Positions 50,146 through 59,030 of a stretch of DNA of 64,000 nucleotides are shown one piece after another. The stretch is from positions 276,229-340,228 of the forward strand of contig JAAFJN010000003.1 in the NCBI GenBank assembly GCA_013298845.1, in the 5' to 3' direction. Position 1 is the stretch's first letter, and each line of letters begins with the position of its first letter. Position numbers and translations under genes: made by a program. This DNA comes from Chitinophagales bacterium. GTDB taxonomy: Bacteria > Bacteroidota > Bacteroidia > Chitinophagales > Saprospiraceae. Under the pieces are notes generated by a model. The model was given only the letters and a program-made list of their open reading frames with translations, was not told the DNA's origin and did not search any database.

Positions 50146-50278
50146 TGCGGGCGACCATGATGGGCGCTTTTGCGTCACATGGGCGACCATGATGGGTCGC
50201 CCATACTCATATGGGCGACCCCTACTGGGTGCTTTTACCTCATATGGGCGACCACAAGGGTCGCCCCTACTCTCATAT
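50146..50278 (+). repeat. Four tandem ~34-bp palindromic repeats downstream of tRNA-Cys
   Basis: Four units each begin GGGCGACC and, in the best-preserved ones, continue with a short spacer to GGGTCGCCC, so each can form a hairpin. Units are separated by (A/C)TCATAT-like linkers. The block fills the space between the tRNA terminator and the hldD start codon. Confidence 0.75.
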
Positions 50279-50280
50279 CT

Positions 50281-51252
50281 ATGATCGTCGTTACTGGTGC
50301 CGCCGGATTTATCGGTTCGTGTATGATTCAATGCCTGCTGGACGCGGGTTATTCGGATATTTTGGCCGTGGATGATTTCTCTCATCCCGAAAAGGCCCGC
50401 AATCTTGATCAAAAAACATTGTGGGGACAGGTCCACCGCCTGAACTTTCACCGGTGGCTGGAACGTAACCATACCGATGTGGACGCCATTATCCACCTCG
50501 GCGCACGGACCGATACCACCGAGCAAGATATTGCCATCTTTAATGAACTCAACCTCGAATACTCCCGCGCGCTCTGGATGTTGTGCGCCGGTTTTAATAT
50601 TCCGCTGCTCTACGCCAGCAGTGCCGCCACCTACGGGTTGGGCGAACACGGGTACGACGACGATCACGGCGTTATTCCACTCCTGAAACCACTCAACCCA
50701 TACGGTCAAAGTAAACAGGATTTTGACACCTGGGTGCTGCAAACCACCGACGAAACCGCGCCGCCGCAATGGGCCGGATTTAAGTTCTTTAACGTGTATG
50801 GCCCCAATGAGTACCACAAAGGCCGCATGGCTTCGGTGATATTTCACACCGCCCGCCAAATTAAAGCGACCGGTGCCATGAAATTGTTTAAATCGCACCG
50901 CCCCGATTATCAGGACGGCGAACAAAGCCGCGATTTTATCTACGTAAAGGACGTTTGCGCGGTTTTACTGCATTTCCTTGAACGAAAACCCAAAAATGCT
51001 ATTTATAACCTCGGAACCGGACAGGCCCGTACGTTTTATGACCTGGCCCGTGGTACCTTTGCGGCAATGGGACTGGAACCCAATATCTCTTTTGTGGATA
51101 CCCCCGCCGATATTCGCGATACGTACCAGTATTTCACCGAAGCCAATATGAAAAAAGTGCGCAACACGGGTTTTATCGAACCTTTTTATTCCCTCGAAGA
51201 AGGTATCGAAGATTACGTTGGGCGTTATTTGAAAGAAGAAAAAATTTTTTAA
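50281..51252 (+). CDS. hldD: ADP-L-glycero-D-manno-heptose-6-epimerase
   Basis: 323 residues from the ATG at 50281; the 37 codons open upstream simply translate the palindromic repeats. Extended short-chain dehydrogenase: NAD(P)-binding VTGAAGFIGS at 4-13, ILAVDD near 27, IHLGARTDTTE near 71-81, catalytic Tyr141 and Lys145 in NPYGQSKQDFD, FKFFNVYGPNEYHKGRMAS near 180-195, DFIYVKD near 219. It converts ADP-D-beta-D-heptose to the L-form used in the LPS inner core and acts after GmhA (29.3 kb) and HldE. hemB follows after about 60 bp. Confidence 0.94.
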   Translation: MIVVTGAAGFIGSCMIQCLLDAGYSDILAVDDFSHPEKARNLDQKTLWGQVHRLNFHRWLERNHTDVDAIIHLGARTDTTEQDIAIFNELNLEYSRALWMLCAGFNIPLLYASSAATYGLGEHGYDDDHGVIPLLKPLNPYGQSKQDFDTWVLQTTDETAPPQWAGFKFFNVYGPNEYHKGRMASVIFHTARQIKATGAMKLFKSHRPDYQDGEQSRDFIYVKDVCAVLLHFLERKPKNAIYNLGTGQARTFYDLARGTFAAMGLEPNISFVDTPADIRDTYQYFTEANMKKVRNTGFIEPFYSLEEGIEDYVGRYLKEEKIF

Positions 51253-51312
51253 AAAAAATGTAAAACACAGCCGCTGTCAGATGGGCTGGTTTTTACCAAA
51301 AATAAAAATACT

Positions 51313-52287
51313 ATGCTCCGCCGACCACGCCGCAACCGCAGTACCGCCGCCATTCGCGCAATGGCCCACGAAACGCATTTGAGCGCCGAACACCTGATTT
51401 TTCCGCTTTTTGTGCTGGATGGACAAGGTATTCAGAGCGAAATTAAATCGCTGCCGGGTATTTACCGCTTTTCGCCGGAGTTGCTGCTGCGCGAAATTGA
51501 ATCGTGTATGGAATTGGGACTTACCAATTTTATCCTGTTCCCCGCCGTCGCCGATGCCCTGAAAGATACAACCGCCACGTACAGTTATCACCCGGATAAT
51601 TTTTACCTGAAAGTCGCCCGCGACATTAAAAAACGGTTCCCGGAGTGCTGCCTGATCAGCGACGTGGCGATGGATCCTTACAGCAGCGACGGCCACGATG
51701 GATTGGTGCGCGACGGAGCCATTGTCAACGACGATACCTTGCCAATTTTGGCCCAAATGTCCATTGCGCAGGCCGAAGCCGGTTTCGATATGCTCGGCCC
51801 TTCCGATATGATGGACGGCCGCGTGGGGTATATGCGCCAGGCCCTCGACGAAGCAGGATTTACCAATACCGGGATTTTGGCGTACACCGCTAAATACGCC
51901 AGCGCTTTTTACGGTCCATTCCGCGACGCGCTGGATTCGGCCCCCAAAAGTGGCGATAAAAAAACCTACCAAATGAATCCCGCCAACAAACGGGAAGCCC
52001 TCCTCGAAGCCGAATTGGATACTGCCGAAGGTGCCGATATGCTCATGGTAAAACCGGCGCTGCATTATTTGGATGTCATTGCCCTGCTCAAAGAAAAATC
52101 GAATTTGCCCATTGCGGCTTACCACGTTTCCGGCGAATGCGCCATGCTCACGGCGGCTTGTCGCAACGGCTGGCTCGATTATAGCCGCGCCATGCCCGAA
52201 ACGCTTTTGAGCATTCGCCGAGCCGGTGCTGACGTTATTTTGACCTATTTTGCCAAAGATTTTGCCAAAATGGTGCGCTATTTGTAA
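51313..52287 (+). CDS. hemB: Delta-aminolevulinic acid dehydratase (porphobilinogen synthase)
   Basis: 324 residues. Condenses two 5-aminolevulinate molecules to porphobilinogen in haem synthesis. Active-site lysines are Lys194 in AYTAKYASAFYGPFRDA and Lys247 in MVKPALHYLDV. The metal loop reads DVAMDPYSSDGHDG (117-130), with Asp in place of the Cys residues of zinc enzymes, so this is the magnesium/Asp-rich type. SPTDMMDGR-like GPSDMMDGRVG is present at 162-172. The length is normal. tsaE begins 5 bp after the stop. Confidence 0.95.
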   Translation: MLRRPRRNRSTAAIRAMAHETHLSAEHLIFPLFVLDGQGIQSEIKSLPGIYRFSPELLLREIESCMELGLTNFILFPAVADALKDTTATYSYHPDNFYLKVARDIKKRFPECCLISDVAMDPYSSDGHDGLVRDGAIVNDDTLPILAQMSIAQAEAGFDMLGPSDMMDGRVGYMRQALDEAGFTNTGILAYTAKYASAFYGPFRDALDSAPKSGDKKTYQMNPANKREALLEAELDTAEGADMLMVKPALHYLDVIALLKEKSNLPIAAYHVSGECAMLTAACRNGWLDYSRAMPETLLSIRRAGADVILTYFAKDFAKMVRYL

Positions 52288-52292
52288 AAAAA

Positions 52293-52721
52293 ATGTGGAC
52301 TGCTAATACTGTTCAGGATTTGCCCGCCATTGCCCGGTCGGTCAGGGAGGCTTTAGGAAATCGGCGAAAAATTGCCGTTTTGGGCGATATGGGCGCGGGT
52401 AAAACCACGTTCACCAAGGCTTTTTGCGCCGAATTGGGCATTGCCGACGCCACCTCCAGCCCTACGTTTTCCATTATTAACGAATACGCTTACACCGAAG
52501 CCAACGGCACCGAAGCATTGCTGCACCACCTCGATTTGTACCGGTTGAAATCACTGGAAGAAGCGCTCGACATCGGGGTGGAAGACGTGTTGTACGACCC
52601 GTGGTACTGTATTATCGAATGGCCACAAATCATCGAACCGATCCTGCCGGAACACACGGCGGTGTTGCGCATCGAACTAATGGGCGATGGAAGTCGGTAT
52701 TTTTCGTTGACGCATCAATAA
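52293..52721 (+). CDS. tsaE: tRNA threonylcarbamoyladenosine biosynthesis ATPase TsaE
   Basis: 142-residue P-loop protein. Walker A GDMGAGKTTF at 31-40 (Lys37), then SSPTFSIINEY and HHLDLYRL, both typical. TsaE works with TsaB/TsaD in making t6A37 of ANN-decoding tRNAs. It is encoded 5 bp after hemB, so co-transcribed. It is convergent with the RelA/SpoT gene, the stops being 11 bp apart with no terminator visible between them. Confidence 0.93.
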   Translation: MWTANTVQDLPAIARSVREALGNRRKIAVLGDMGAGKTTFTKAFCAELGIADATSSPTFSIINEYAYTEANGTEALLHHLDLYRLKSLEEALDIGVEDVLYDPWYCIIEWPQIIEPILPEHTAVLRIELMGDGSRYFSLTHQ

Positions 52722-52732
52722 ATTTTTAAGAA

Positions 52733-55066
52733 TCACATTTCCAACCTTTTTTCCTGCACGTCGGTCACGTATTCGAAGTTTTTAAGGGCTGAAATGGCCA
52801 AATTTAGGTGTTCTGGCGTGCTTACCTCCAAAATAACGTTTCCTTGGAAATGCCCGCCGTCGTCGCCGCTCATGCTAAACGATTGCATATTGATCCCCAA
52901 TCGCTCGATACATTCACTAATTTCCCGGATAACCCCTTTCCCAATATCGCGTCCGGTAATAATTAACTCGGAGGCGAAGCGTTCGCGCACCACGTTGCCC
53001 CATTCGGCTTTCAGAAACCGGAAGGCGTAATTGGTGAGCAAATATTTGGCATTTTTGCAGGTTGCCGTGTGGATAATGGCCTCCTGATTGGAGTTCAGGT
53101 ACGCAAAAATGGCTTCACCGGGTTCCGGCGTGCAGCAGTTTCCAAATTCATATTTAAAATAAACCCCCGGCTCGTCGTTGATAATAACGGCTTGTTGCAC
53201 CCGGTTGCGGCGGCGGTTGCCCGTGCGGCTGGTTGTTTGCAGTACCTCCGTGGGTTGTTGCTCGTTGTCCTGTTTGGGCGCGGGTTCGGGTTGCACGAGG
53301 AGTCGGCCCTCGACGCGGAATTTTTTTAACTGGGAAAAATTGAATTTATTAACGGCAATGGCCGACAAAAATTCCAGGCGGTTGGGATAACCAAAAAATT
53401 TGGCCAAAAAATCCACGTTTTCTTCCACCCCAACTTTGTGGGTATTGTGGAGTTTACGCGCCAAAATTTCCTTGCCTTGGTCGGCTAATTTGCGTTTTTC
53501 TTCGTTTAAGGCCGCTTTTATCCGGGTTTTAGCCTTGGTGGTGACTACGTACAGCAACCAATCCTCGGTGGGTTTTTGGTTGCGGTTGGTGACAATTTCA
53601 ATCTGGTCGCCGGTTTGCAGTTTGTAGTTAAACGGCTGTAATACCCCGTGCACTTTTACGACCTGGCAAGTGCTACCCACGTCGGAGTGAATGGAAAATG
53701 CAAAATCCAAGGCAGTAGAGCCTTTGGGCAAGATGCGGATATCGCCTTTGGGTGTAAATACCTGTACCACATCTTCGACGTAGATGGTGCTTTGGAAATC
53801 GGCAATAAACTCCACCGGATTGTTTTTATCCTTGAGGGTTTCGCGCAGTTCGGACAGCCATTTGTCAAAAACGCTTTGTTGGCCAAAACCATTTACCCCT
53901 TTGTATTTCCAGTGGGCGGCAAACCCGCGTTCGGCAATGTCATCCATGCGGCTAGAGCGGATTTGCACTTCTACAAAACGGCCATCGGGGCCAATCACCG
54001 AAATGTGTAACGATTCGTAGCCGTTAGTTTTGGGGATCGAAATCCAATCTTTTTGTCGTTCGGGAATGGGTTTATAACAATCCGTCACAATGGCGTAGGC
54101 TTGCCAACACTGCATTCTTTCTTGTTTGATGTCCGACCCTTCCAGCACAATTCGGATGGCAAAAAGGTCGAAGATGTTTTCAAATTCGACCTTTTTTTTG
54201 GTCATTTTTTCATAAATGGAATGAATGCTTTTGGGGCGGCCAAACACTTCGGCTTTTAGTCCGTATTCCTCCAGTTCCCGTTTGATGGGATCAATGAATT
54301 TTTGGATATACTCTTCCCGGACGCTTTTGGTTTGGGATAGTTTTCGGGCAATATCGTCGTAACCGGCGCGATTGGTAATTTTGAGGCAATTGTCCTGAAA
54401 CTCCGTTTTTACCTTGTACAGGCCCAATTGGTGCGCCAATGGCGTGTAAATACTGTCGGTTTCGGCGGCAATTTTGAGTTGTTTGTCCTCCTTCATCGAA
54501 CTGATGGTGCGGAGGTTGTGCAGGCGGTCGGCCATTTTGATCAACACCACCCGCATATCGGTGAGCATGGCTTCCAGCACCCGGCGGATATTTTCGGCCT
54601 GCGGGTATTCGTACTCGTGGAGGCTGTCGAGTTTAGTCAGGCCCTCCACGATATTCGCCACGCGGCTAATGGTTTTAACGGGGGATTTATCGTTTTTTTC
54701 GCGTTCCGGCTGAATTTTATCGGGGAATTTTTGGCGCAATTCTTCAAGTGTGATCTCGGTATCTTCCACTACATCGTGCAGGAGCGCGCAGGCGGCGGCG
54801 GTAGGGCCAAGGCCAATTTCCTCCACGCAGATACGGGCCACGGCAATGGGGTGCGTGATATAGGGGGTGCCGTCTTTGCGGCGTTGTTTTTTGTGGGCTT
54901 CGGCTGCCAATTCAAACGCTTCACGCACGAGACGCTGGTCGTCGTCGTTCAAAGGATTTTTAAACGTTCTTAATAATTCACGGTATTGCTGGGTAATGAG
55001 TTTGCGTTCATTCTCCATTTCCTCCTCCGTCAGGGGTGTGTCGAGTTCGTGATTAAAAATTGGCAT
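52733..55066 (-). CDS. RelA/SpoT bifunctional (p)ppGpp synthetase/hydrolase
   Basis: 777 residues with the full long-RSH layout. The hydrolase domain has ITHPIAVA with His72 and LLHDVVEDT with His97-Asp98, so the metal site is intact. The synthetase domain (about 250-390) has FGRPKSIHSIYEKM, IFDLFAIRIVLEG and TNGYESLHISVIGPDGRFVEVQIRS (in part). TGS domain near 425-485 (VFTPKGDIRILPKGSTALDFA), then the ZFD-like CCTPEPGEAIFAYLN region and a C-terminal ACT domain (about 700-777). Both activities look intact. A complete promoter (TTTG, 20 bp, TAATTTTG) precedes it. Confidence 0.94.
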   Translation of the reverse strand: MPIFNHELDTPLTEEEMENERKLITQQYRELLRTFKNPLNDDDQRLVREAFELAAEAHKKQRRKDGTPYITHPIAVARICVEEIGLGPTAAACALLHDVVEDTEITLEELRQKFPDKIQPEREKNDKSPVKTISRVANIVEGLTKLDSLHEYEYPQAENIRRVLEAMLTDMRVVLIKMADRLHNLRTISSMKEDKQLKIAAETDSIYTPLAHQLGLYKVKTEFQDNCLKITNRAGYDDIARKLSQTKSVREEYIQKFIDPIKRELEEYGLKAEVFGRPKSIHSIYEKMTKKKVEFENIFDLFAIRIVLEGSDIKQERMQCWQAYAIVTDCYKPIPERQKDWISIPKTNGYESLHISVIGPDGRFVEVQIRSSRMDDIAERGFAAHWKYKGVNGFGQQSVFDKWLSELRETLKDKNNPVEFIADFQSTIYVEDVVQVFTPKGDIRILPKGSTALDFAFSIHSDVGSTCQVVKVHGVLQPFNYKLQTGDQIEIVTNRNQKPTEDWLLYVVTTKAKTRIKAALNEEKRKLADQGKEILARKLHNTHKVGVEENVDFLAKFFGYPNRLEFLSAIAVNKFNFSQLKKFRVEGRLLVQPEPAPKQDNEQQPTEVLQTTSRTGNRRRNRVQQAVIINDEPGVYFKYEFGNCCTPEPGEAIFAYLNSNQEAIIHTATCKNAKYLLTNYAFRFLKAEWGNVVRERFASELIITGRDIGKGVIREISECIERLGINMQSFSMSGDDGGHFQGNVILEVSTPEHLNLAISALKNFEYVTDVQEKRLEM

Positions 55067-55082
55067 AACAAAACATTTTCTG

Positions 55083-55114
55083 CAAAATTAGCGAGGTGAT
55101 AGATGAAAACCAAA
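55083..55114 (-). promoter_or_regulatory. Promoter of the RelA/SpoT gene
   Basis: TTTG (55114-55111), 20 bp, TAATTTTG (55090-55083): perfect match to both Bacteroidota elements, 16 bp before the ATG. The best promoter seen in the window. Confidence 0.8.
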
Positions 55115-55215
55115 TTTTTTCCCCATAAATCATAAAAAACTGCCAGTGAATAACCGATTTCTCGGGCCACTTTGCGGAGCCTGAATTTAATTTTTTCAGT
55201 TTATCCGACTGTGCT

Positions 55216-55223
55216 TACTTTTG
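55216..55223 (+). promoter_or_regulatory. -7 box upstream of the methyltransferase gene (TACTTTTG)
   Basis: Perfect TAnnTTTG 33 bp before the ATG at 55257, with a T-run (TTTT) at the -33 distance. Confidence 0.55.
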
Positions 55224-55256
55224 CATTTATTCCATTAAAAGAGCACTTCTATAATA

Positions 55257-55997
55257 ATGAGCAATCCCGTTAGAGATCAGTTACAACAAGTTTATAACAA
55301 CCAATACAGTTCGGATGATACGACCTGGCGTGATTTGGGCGCACTCGGTAAAGCCCGTAACCTTGCTGAATTATGCGCACCACTTGGCTTAAACCATTTT
55401 CTGGATGTTGGCGCGGGTGATGGTGCCGTATTGGCGGCATTGAACAAATTCAACTTTAATTTGACTTGTACGGCACTGGAAATTTCGGAAAGTGGCGTTG
55501 ATAAAATTTTAAAAAGAAACTTAAGTACAGTAAAAGAAGTACGGCTATTTGATGGTTACAAGATACCTTTTGAAGATAAAACTTTTGAACTGGCCACCTG
55601 TTCGCACGTCATAGAACACGTGGAGCACCCCCGGTTATTGCTCCGGGAAATTCACCGCGTTTCAGAATATCAGTATTTTGAAATACCCATTGATTTTAGT
55701 TTTTTTGTTGACAACAAAGTCAAACACTATCTTTCCTATGGGCATATTAATATTTTTACACCTTCTTTGTTTAAATTTTTGCTCAAATCAGAGGGGTTTG
55801 AAGTGGTGAATGAAAAGTTTGTGTTTTACGATGATGCCGTACACAAAATGTTACACCGGAATAGTTTCCCGAATTACGCCAAATCAAAAATAAAAAATAC
55901 GATTATGAATGCCATTCCTTTTTTAAGGAAAATAAAGCCCAATGCATACGGAGTTCTGACGCGCTCCACCGGAAAAGAGGGGTTAGTCATCTTTTAG
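55257..55997 (+). CDS. Class I SAM-dependent methyltransferase
   Basis: 246 residues. Motif I FLDVGAGDGAVLAAL near 48-62, motif II with the acidic CTALEIS near 72, and the Methyltransf_11-type ELATCSHVIEHVEHPRLLLREIHRV near 113-137. The substrate is unknown; the family includes small-molecule, quinone and O-antigen methyltransferases. It is followed 15 bp later by the SUMF1-like gene on the same strand, so both are probably one unit from the -7 box at 55216. No signal peptide. Confidence 0.85.
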   Translation: MSNPVRDQLQQVYNNQYSSDDTTWRDLGALGKARNLAELCAPLGLNHFLDVGAGDGAVLAALNKFNFNLTCTALEISESGVDKILKRNLSTVKEVRLFDGYKIPFEDKTFELATCSHVIEHVEHPRLLLREIHRVSEYQYFEIPIDFSFFVDNKVKHYLSYGHINIFTPSLFKFLLKSEGFEVVNEKFVFYDDAVHKMLHRNSFPNYAKSKIKNTIMNAIPFLRKIKPNAYGVLTRSTGKEGLVIF

Positions 55998-56012
55998 TAT
56001 TCCCGCTGTCTT

Positions 56013-56981
56013 ATGCTCCAAATATTCAAATACACCATCGCCTGTTGTACGCTGGTTTTATCGGCAGTTTCTCCGCTAACTGCGCAAAAAACGGAAAAAA
56101 TTACCATTCCCGGCAGCAAACAACAATTTACAATGGCCCTCATTCCGGGGGGGAGTTTTGACATGGGCAGCCCCGCTGACCAAGCCGGGCGCGGCACCAA
56201 CGAAGGCGCACACCGGGTACAACTCGACAGTTTTTGGATCGGCACCCACGAAGTAACCTTCGACGAGTTTTTTCACTTTCAATTCATCGAATTTGACTCC
56301 GATACCGCCGCCGCCACGGGTTTTAAAGCCGATGCCATTGCCCGGCCTTCGCCGCCGTATTACGATTTTACGTACGGGCGCGGTAAAGCCGGTGGTTTTC
56401 CGGCAACGACCATGACCCAACAATCGGCTTTGCGGTATTGCCGTTGGTTATCGGATAAAACCGGCGATTTTTACCGCCTTCCCACCGAAGCAGAGTGGGA
56501 ATACGCTTGTAAAGCGGGCCAAAACACCGCTTACTCCTGGGGCGATGATCCGGCCAAAGCGGCCGAATACGCGTGGTTTTACGACAATAGCAGTGGTTCG
56601 TACCAAAAAACGGGCACTAAAAAACCCAACCCTTGGGGGCTGTACGATATGCACGGCAACGTGATGGAATGGTGCCTCGATTTTTACACCGACGATTATT
56701 TTCAACGCCTCGATACGGCATCGGTGAACCCGGTGATTTTTCCCACCAAAAAACATTCGCGGACCATGAAAGGCGGCTGTTTTGAAGATGAAGTCGTGGC
56801 GTTGCGCAGCGCGGCCCGCAAAAAAAGTGATCCCAAATGGCAGGCCCGCGACCCACAAATTCCCAAAAGTAAATGGTGGAACCCCGAATCGCCCTTCGCC
56901 GGGTTTCGGATAGTGCGCGATCAGCGTCGCTTGACCAAAGCCGAACGCGACGCTTTTTTTGACAAGGCGATCAAAGATTAA
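56013..56981 (+). CDS. Exported SUMF1/FGE-fold protein, probably not a true formylglycine-generating enzyme
   Basis: 322 residues with a signal peptide (1-25, ending PLTAQ). FGE-sulfatase fold landmarks: MALIPGGSFDMGSP near 43, FWIGTHEVTFDEF near 75, YCRWLSDKTGDFYRLPTEAEWEYACKAG (in two parts, about 144-171), and GLYDMHGNVMEWCLDFY near 209. The active-site pair of aerobic FGEs, two Cys in the GGS..C..x4..C region, is not present: here GGCFEDEVVALRSAARK has one Cys directly after GG and none at the second position. It therefore probably serves as an accessory or lectin-like member of the family, as in many Bacteroidota gliding/T9SS loci. No sulfatase gene lies in the window. Confidence 0.82.
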   Translation: MLQIFKYTIACCTLVLSAVSPLTAQKTEKITIPGSKQQFTMALIPGGSFDMGSPADQAGRGTNEGAHRVQLDSFWIGTHEVTFDEFFHFQFIEFDSDTAAATGFKADAIARPSPPYYDFTYGRGKAGGFPATTMTQQSALRYCRWLSDKTGDFYRLPTEAEWEYACKAGQNTAYSWGDDPAKAAEYAWFYDNSSGSYQKTGTKKPNPWGLYDMHGNVMEWCLDFYTDDYFQRLDTASVNPVIFPTKKHSRTMKGGCFEDEVVALRSAARKKSDPKWQARDPQIPKSKWWNPESPFAGFRIVRDQRRLTKAERDAFFDKAIKD

Positions 56982-57015
56982 GAACCTGACGCAATGGGTG
57001 GGAAACCTCCGTTTT

Positions 57016-58353
57016 TTACCCGTACCATTCCATAAATAACTGTTCCAACGCCGGGCTATGCGCCCAGTTTTCTTCAATGCCCGGAAGGTCCAAAACGGCT
57101 TTAAAAAAGTTGTTTTGGCGCTCGTCTTCCTGCAATGCCTGGTGGTAAGGTGTATTGGTAAACGTTACCAGGGTGTAAGAAGGCACAAATTGCGGGTATT
57201 TTTCGTGCAAATGCGCGGCAATTTTTTTGCGCAATAAAAAACGCGGATCGCCCACGAGGTCGCGCATTTCGATAAAATTGCGCAACGCCAGTTCGGCAAT
57301 CGCGTCGCCGTCGGGTTTCCGCTGACGGGCAAAATCCGGGATCATGCGGGACCAGTCGCCGTTGTACTGCTCGTACATCGCGTCCAGAATAGTACAATCC
57401 TCGAACCCGGCGTTCATGCCCTGCCCGTAAAACGGCACAATGGCGTGCGCCGAGTCACCCAATAACAAAATTCGGCCCTGCCATTGCCAGGGTTGGCACT
57501 GAAGGGTAATGAGCGAAGAGGTTGGGTTGGTAAAAAAATCGGTGGTGAGCGTGGGCATCAACGCGAGCGTGTCGGGGAAATAACGCCGGAAAAAATCCGT
57601 CACCGCTTCCGCCGAAGTCAAATGCTCAAACGATGTTTCGCCTTCAAACGGCAAAAACAAGGTACAGGTAAAACTGCCGTCGGCGTTGGGCAGGGCGATC
57701 ATCATAAAATTGCCCCGTGGCCAAATGTGCAACGCTTCGGGCGGCATCCGGTGGGAGCCATCGGGTAGGGGAGGAATGGTGAGTTCCTTGTACCCGTGTT
57801 CCAGGTACGTTTGGCGATAATCGAAGCGGTCGGTGCGTTGCAACGCGTAACGAACGGCCGAAAAAGCGCCGTCGGTGGCAAAAATCAGGTCCGATTCGAC
57901 TTGTACCTGTTCGCCGGTGGCGGTATTTTCAAAAAACAAAGTATTGCTGTTGAGGTCCACATCGGAGCATTTGTGCTCGAAATGGAACGCCACGTTCGGG
58001 AATTCGGAGGCAATGCGCAACAGTTCGAGGTTGAGACCACCGCGCGAAACGGAATAAATGGCCTGCCCCTCTTTGCCGTAAGGCTGGTAACTGGTTTCGC
58101 CCGAAACGGCGTGCATCATGCGGCCGGGCATGGGAATGGCCACTTTTTCAATCAATGGCCGGATACCGGCTTTTTCCACGGCGGCCCAGCCGCGTTCGCT
58201 CATGGCCAGGTTAATGGAACGGCCCCCGATATAACCTTTAGCGCGCATATCGGGACGGCGTTCGTATACGGTTACCTGGTAGCCCCGGCGGGCGAGAAAT
58301 ACGGCCCAAAGGGAGCCAACGAGGCCCGCGCCGATGATGGTTGCTTTTTGCAT
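57016..58353 (-). CDS. kmo: Kynurenine 3-monooxygenase
   Basis: 445 residues from the ATG at 58353; another ATG at 58365 is possible. FAD-dependent monooxygenase hydroxylating kynurenine at C3. Rossmann IIGAGLVGSLWAVFLARRGYQVTVYERR near 5-32; IGGRSINLAMSERGW near 43-57; MMHAVSGETSYQPYGKEGQAIYSVSR near 80-105 (the KMO-specific substrate loop region); the second FAD motif LLGDSAHAIVPFYGQGMNAGFEDC near 300-323. The C-terminus lacks an obvious membrane anchor. It is the only tryptophan-to-kynurenine-to-NAD gene in view, apart from a possible kynurenine-type aminotransferase at 2.1-3.3 kb. Confidence 0.92.
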   Translation of the reverse strand: MQKATIIGAGLVGSLWAVFLARRGYQVTVYERRPDMRAKGYIGGRSINLAMSERGWAAVEKAGIRPLIEKVAIPMPGRMMHAVSGETSYQPYGKEGQAIYSVSRGGLNLELLRIASEFPNVAFHFEHKCSDVDLNSNTLFFENTATGEQVQVESDLIFATDGAFSAVRYALQRTDRFDYRQTYLEHGYKELTIPPLPDGSHRMPPEALHIWPRGNFMMIALPNADGSFTCTLFLPFEGETSFEHLTSAEAVTDFFRRYFPDTLALMPTLTTDFFTNPTSSLITLQCQPWQWQGRILLLGDSAHAIVPFYGQGMNAGFEDCTILDAMYEQYNGDWSRMIPDFARQRKPDGDAIAELALRNFIEMRDLVGDPRFLLRKKIAAHLHEKYPQFVPSYTLVTFTNTPYHQALQEDERQNNFFKAVLDLPGIEENWAHSPALEQLFMEWYG

Positions 58354-58412
58354 GTATTTTGACAAAATGGTTAGGTTAGAAATGGCTTTTTAGTTCTTCC
58401 AAGTGGTGGTTC

Positions 58413-58931
58413 TTATTGGCACTTAAACCAAGACGCATACATCACATAATTGTTCGAGATCCGCTGTATTTCGCCCGCAAATAATTCAGGAGTAAGGTCT
58501 TTTATGCGCCGCGCAGGAATACCCGCGTACACGCCCCCCGCGTGGCACACGGTTTTTTCCAAAATAACGGCACCGGCGGCAATCAGGCAGTTTTCTTCCA
58601 CAACGGCCTGATCCATAATAATGGCGCCCATACCCACTAACACATTATCGTGCAGGGTACAGCCGTGCACCAACGCACGGTGCCCAATACTCACGTTATT
58701 GCCAATGGTCGTGCCGCATTTTTGGTACGTTCCGTGCAAAATAGCACCATCCTGGATGTTGACTTTGTTGCCTATGCGAATAAAATTCACATCGCCCCGC
58801 ACAACGGCCTGAAACCAGACGGAGCAGTCGTTGCCCATGACAACATCGCCGATGAGGGTGGCGTTTTCCGCTAAAAAACAGTTGTCGCCAAATTGTGGTG
58901 TAAAGTCGCGACAGGGGACAATTAGGGCCAT
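58413..58931 (-). CDS. Gamma-carbonic-anhydrase-like (left-handed beta-helix) protein
   Basis: 172 residues from the ATG at 58931 (MALIVPC). Hexapeptide-repeat protein of the YrdA/CaiE/gamma-CA group. The three metal-binding histidines are in place: His66 in AILHGT, and His84 and His89 in SIGHRALVHGC. It also has VWFQAVVRGDVNFIRIG and NVLVGMGAIIMDQAVVEENCLIAAGA, typical coil turns. It could be a carbonic anhydrase or a paralog with another activity; sequence alone does not settle it. It lies between the FadN-like gene (upstream, with a terminator in between) and kmo on the same strand, about 60 bp from kmo. Confidence 0.86.
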   Translation of the reverse strand: MALIVPCRDFTPQFGDNCFLAENATLIGDVVMGNDCSVWFQAVVRGDVNFIRIGNKVNIQDGAILHGTYQKCGTTIGNNVSIGHRALVHGCTLHDNVLVGMGAIIMDQAVVEENCLIAAGAVILEKTVCHAGGVYAGIPARRIKDLTPELFAGEIQRISNNYVMYASWFKCQ

Positions 58932-58964
58932 AAACAAAGAAATTTACGTTGGAGTGAAACAAAA

Positions 58965-58997
58965 CCGGGATTTTCCGCGCATGGCGAAAAATCCCGG
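58965..58997 (-). terminator. Terminator after the FadN-type gene
   Basis: Perfect CCGGGATTTT / AAAATCCCGG arms around a 13-nt loop, followed on the minus strand by TTTTGTTTC. About 35 bp past the stop at 59031. Confidence 0.75.
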
Positions 58998-59030
58998 CAA
59001 ATATAAAACGGCCAATGCGTTTATTGTACT

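Noticed and set aside
50170..50280. N-terminal extension of HldD by 37 residues
   Set aside because: The extension is translated from the palindromic repeats; HldD proteins start at the MIVVTGAAGFIG Rossmann strand.
56013..56981. True formylglycine-generating enzyme for a sulfatase
   Set aside because: The second active-site Cys is missing, and no sulfatase lies nearby.
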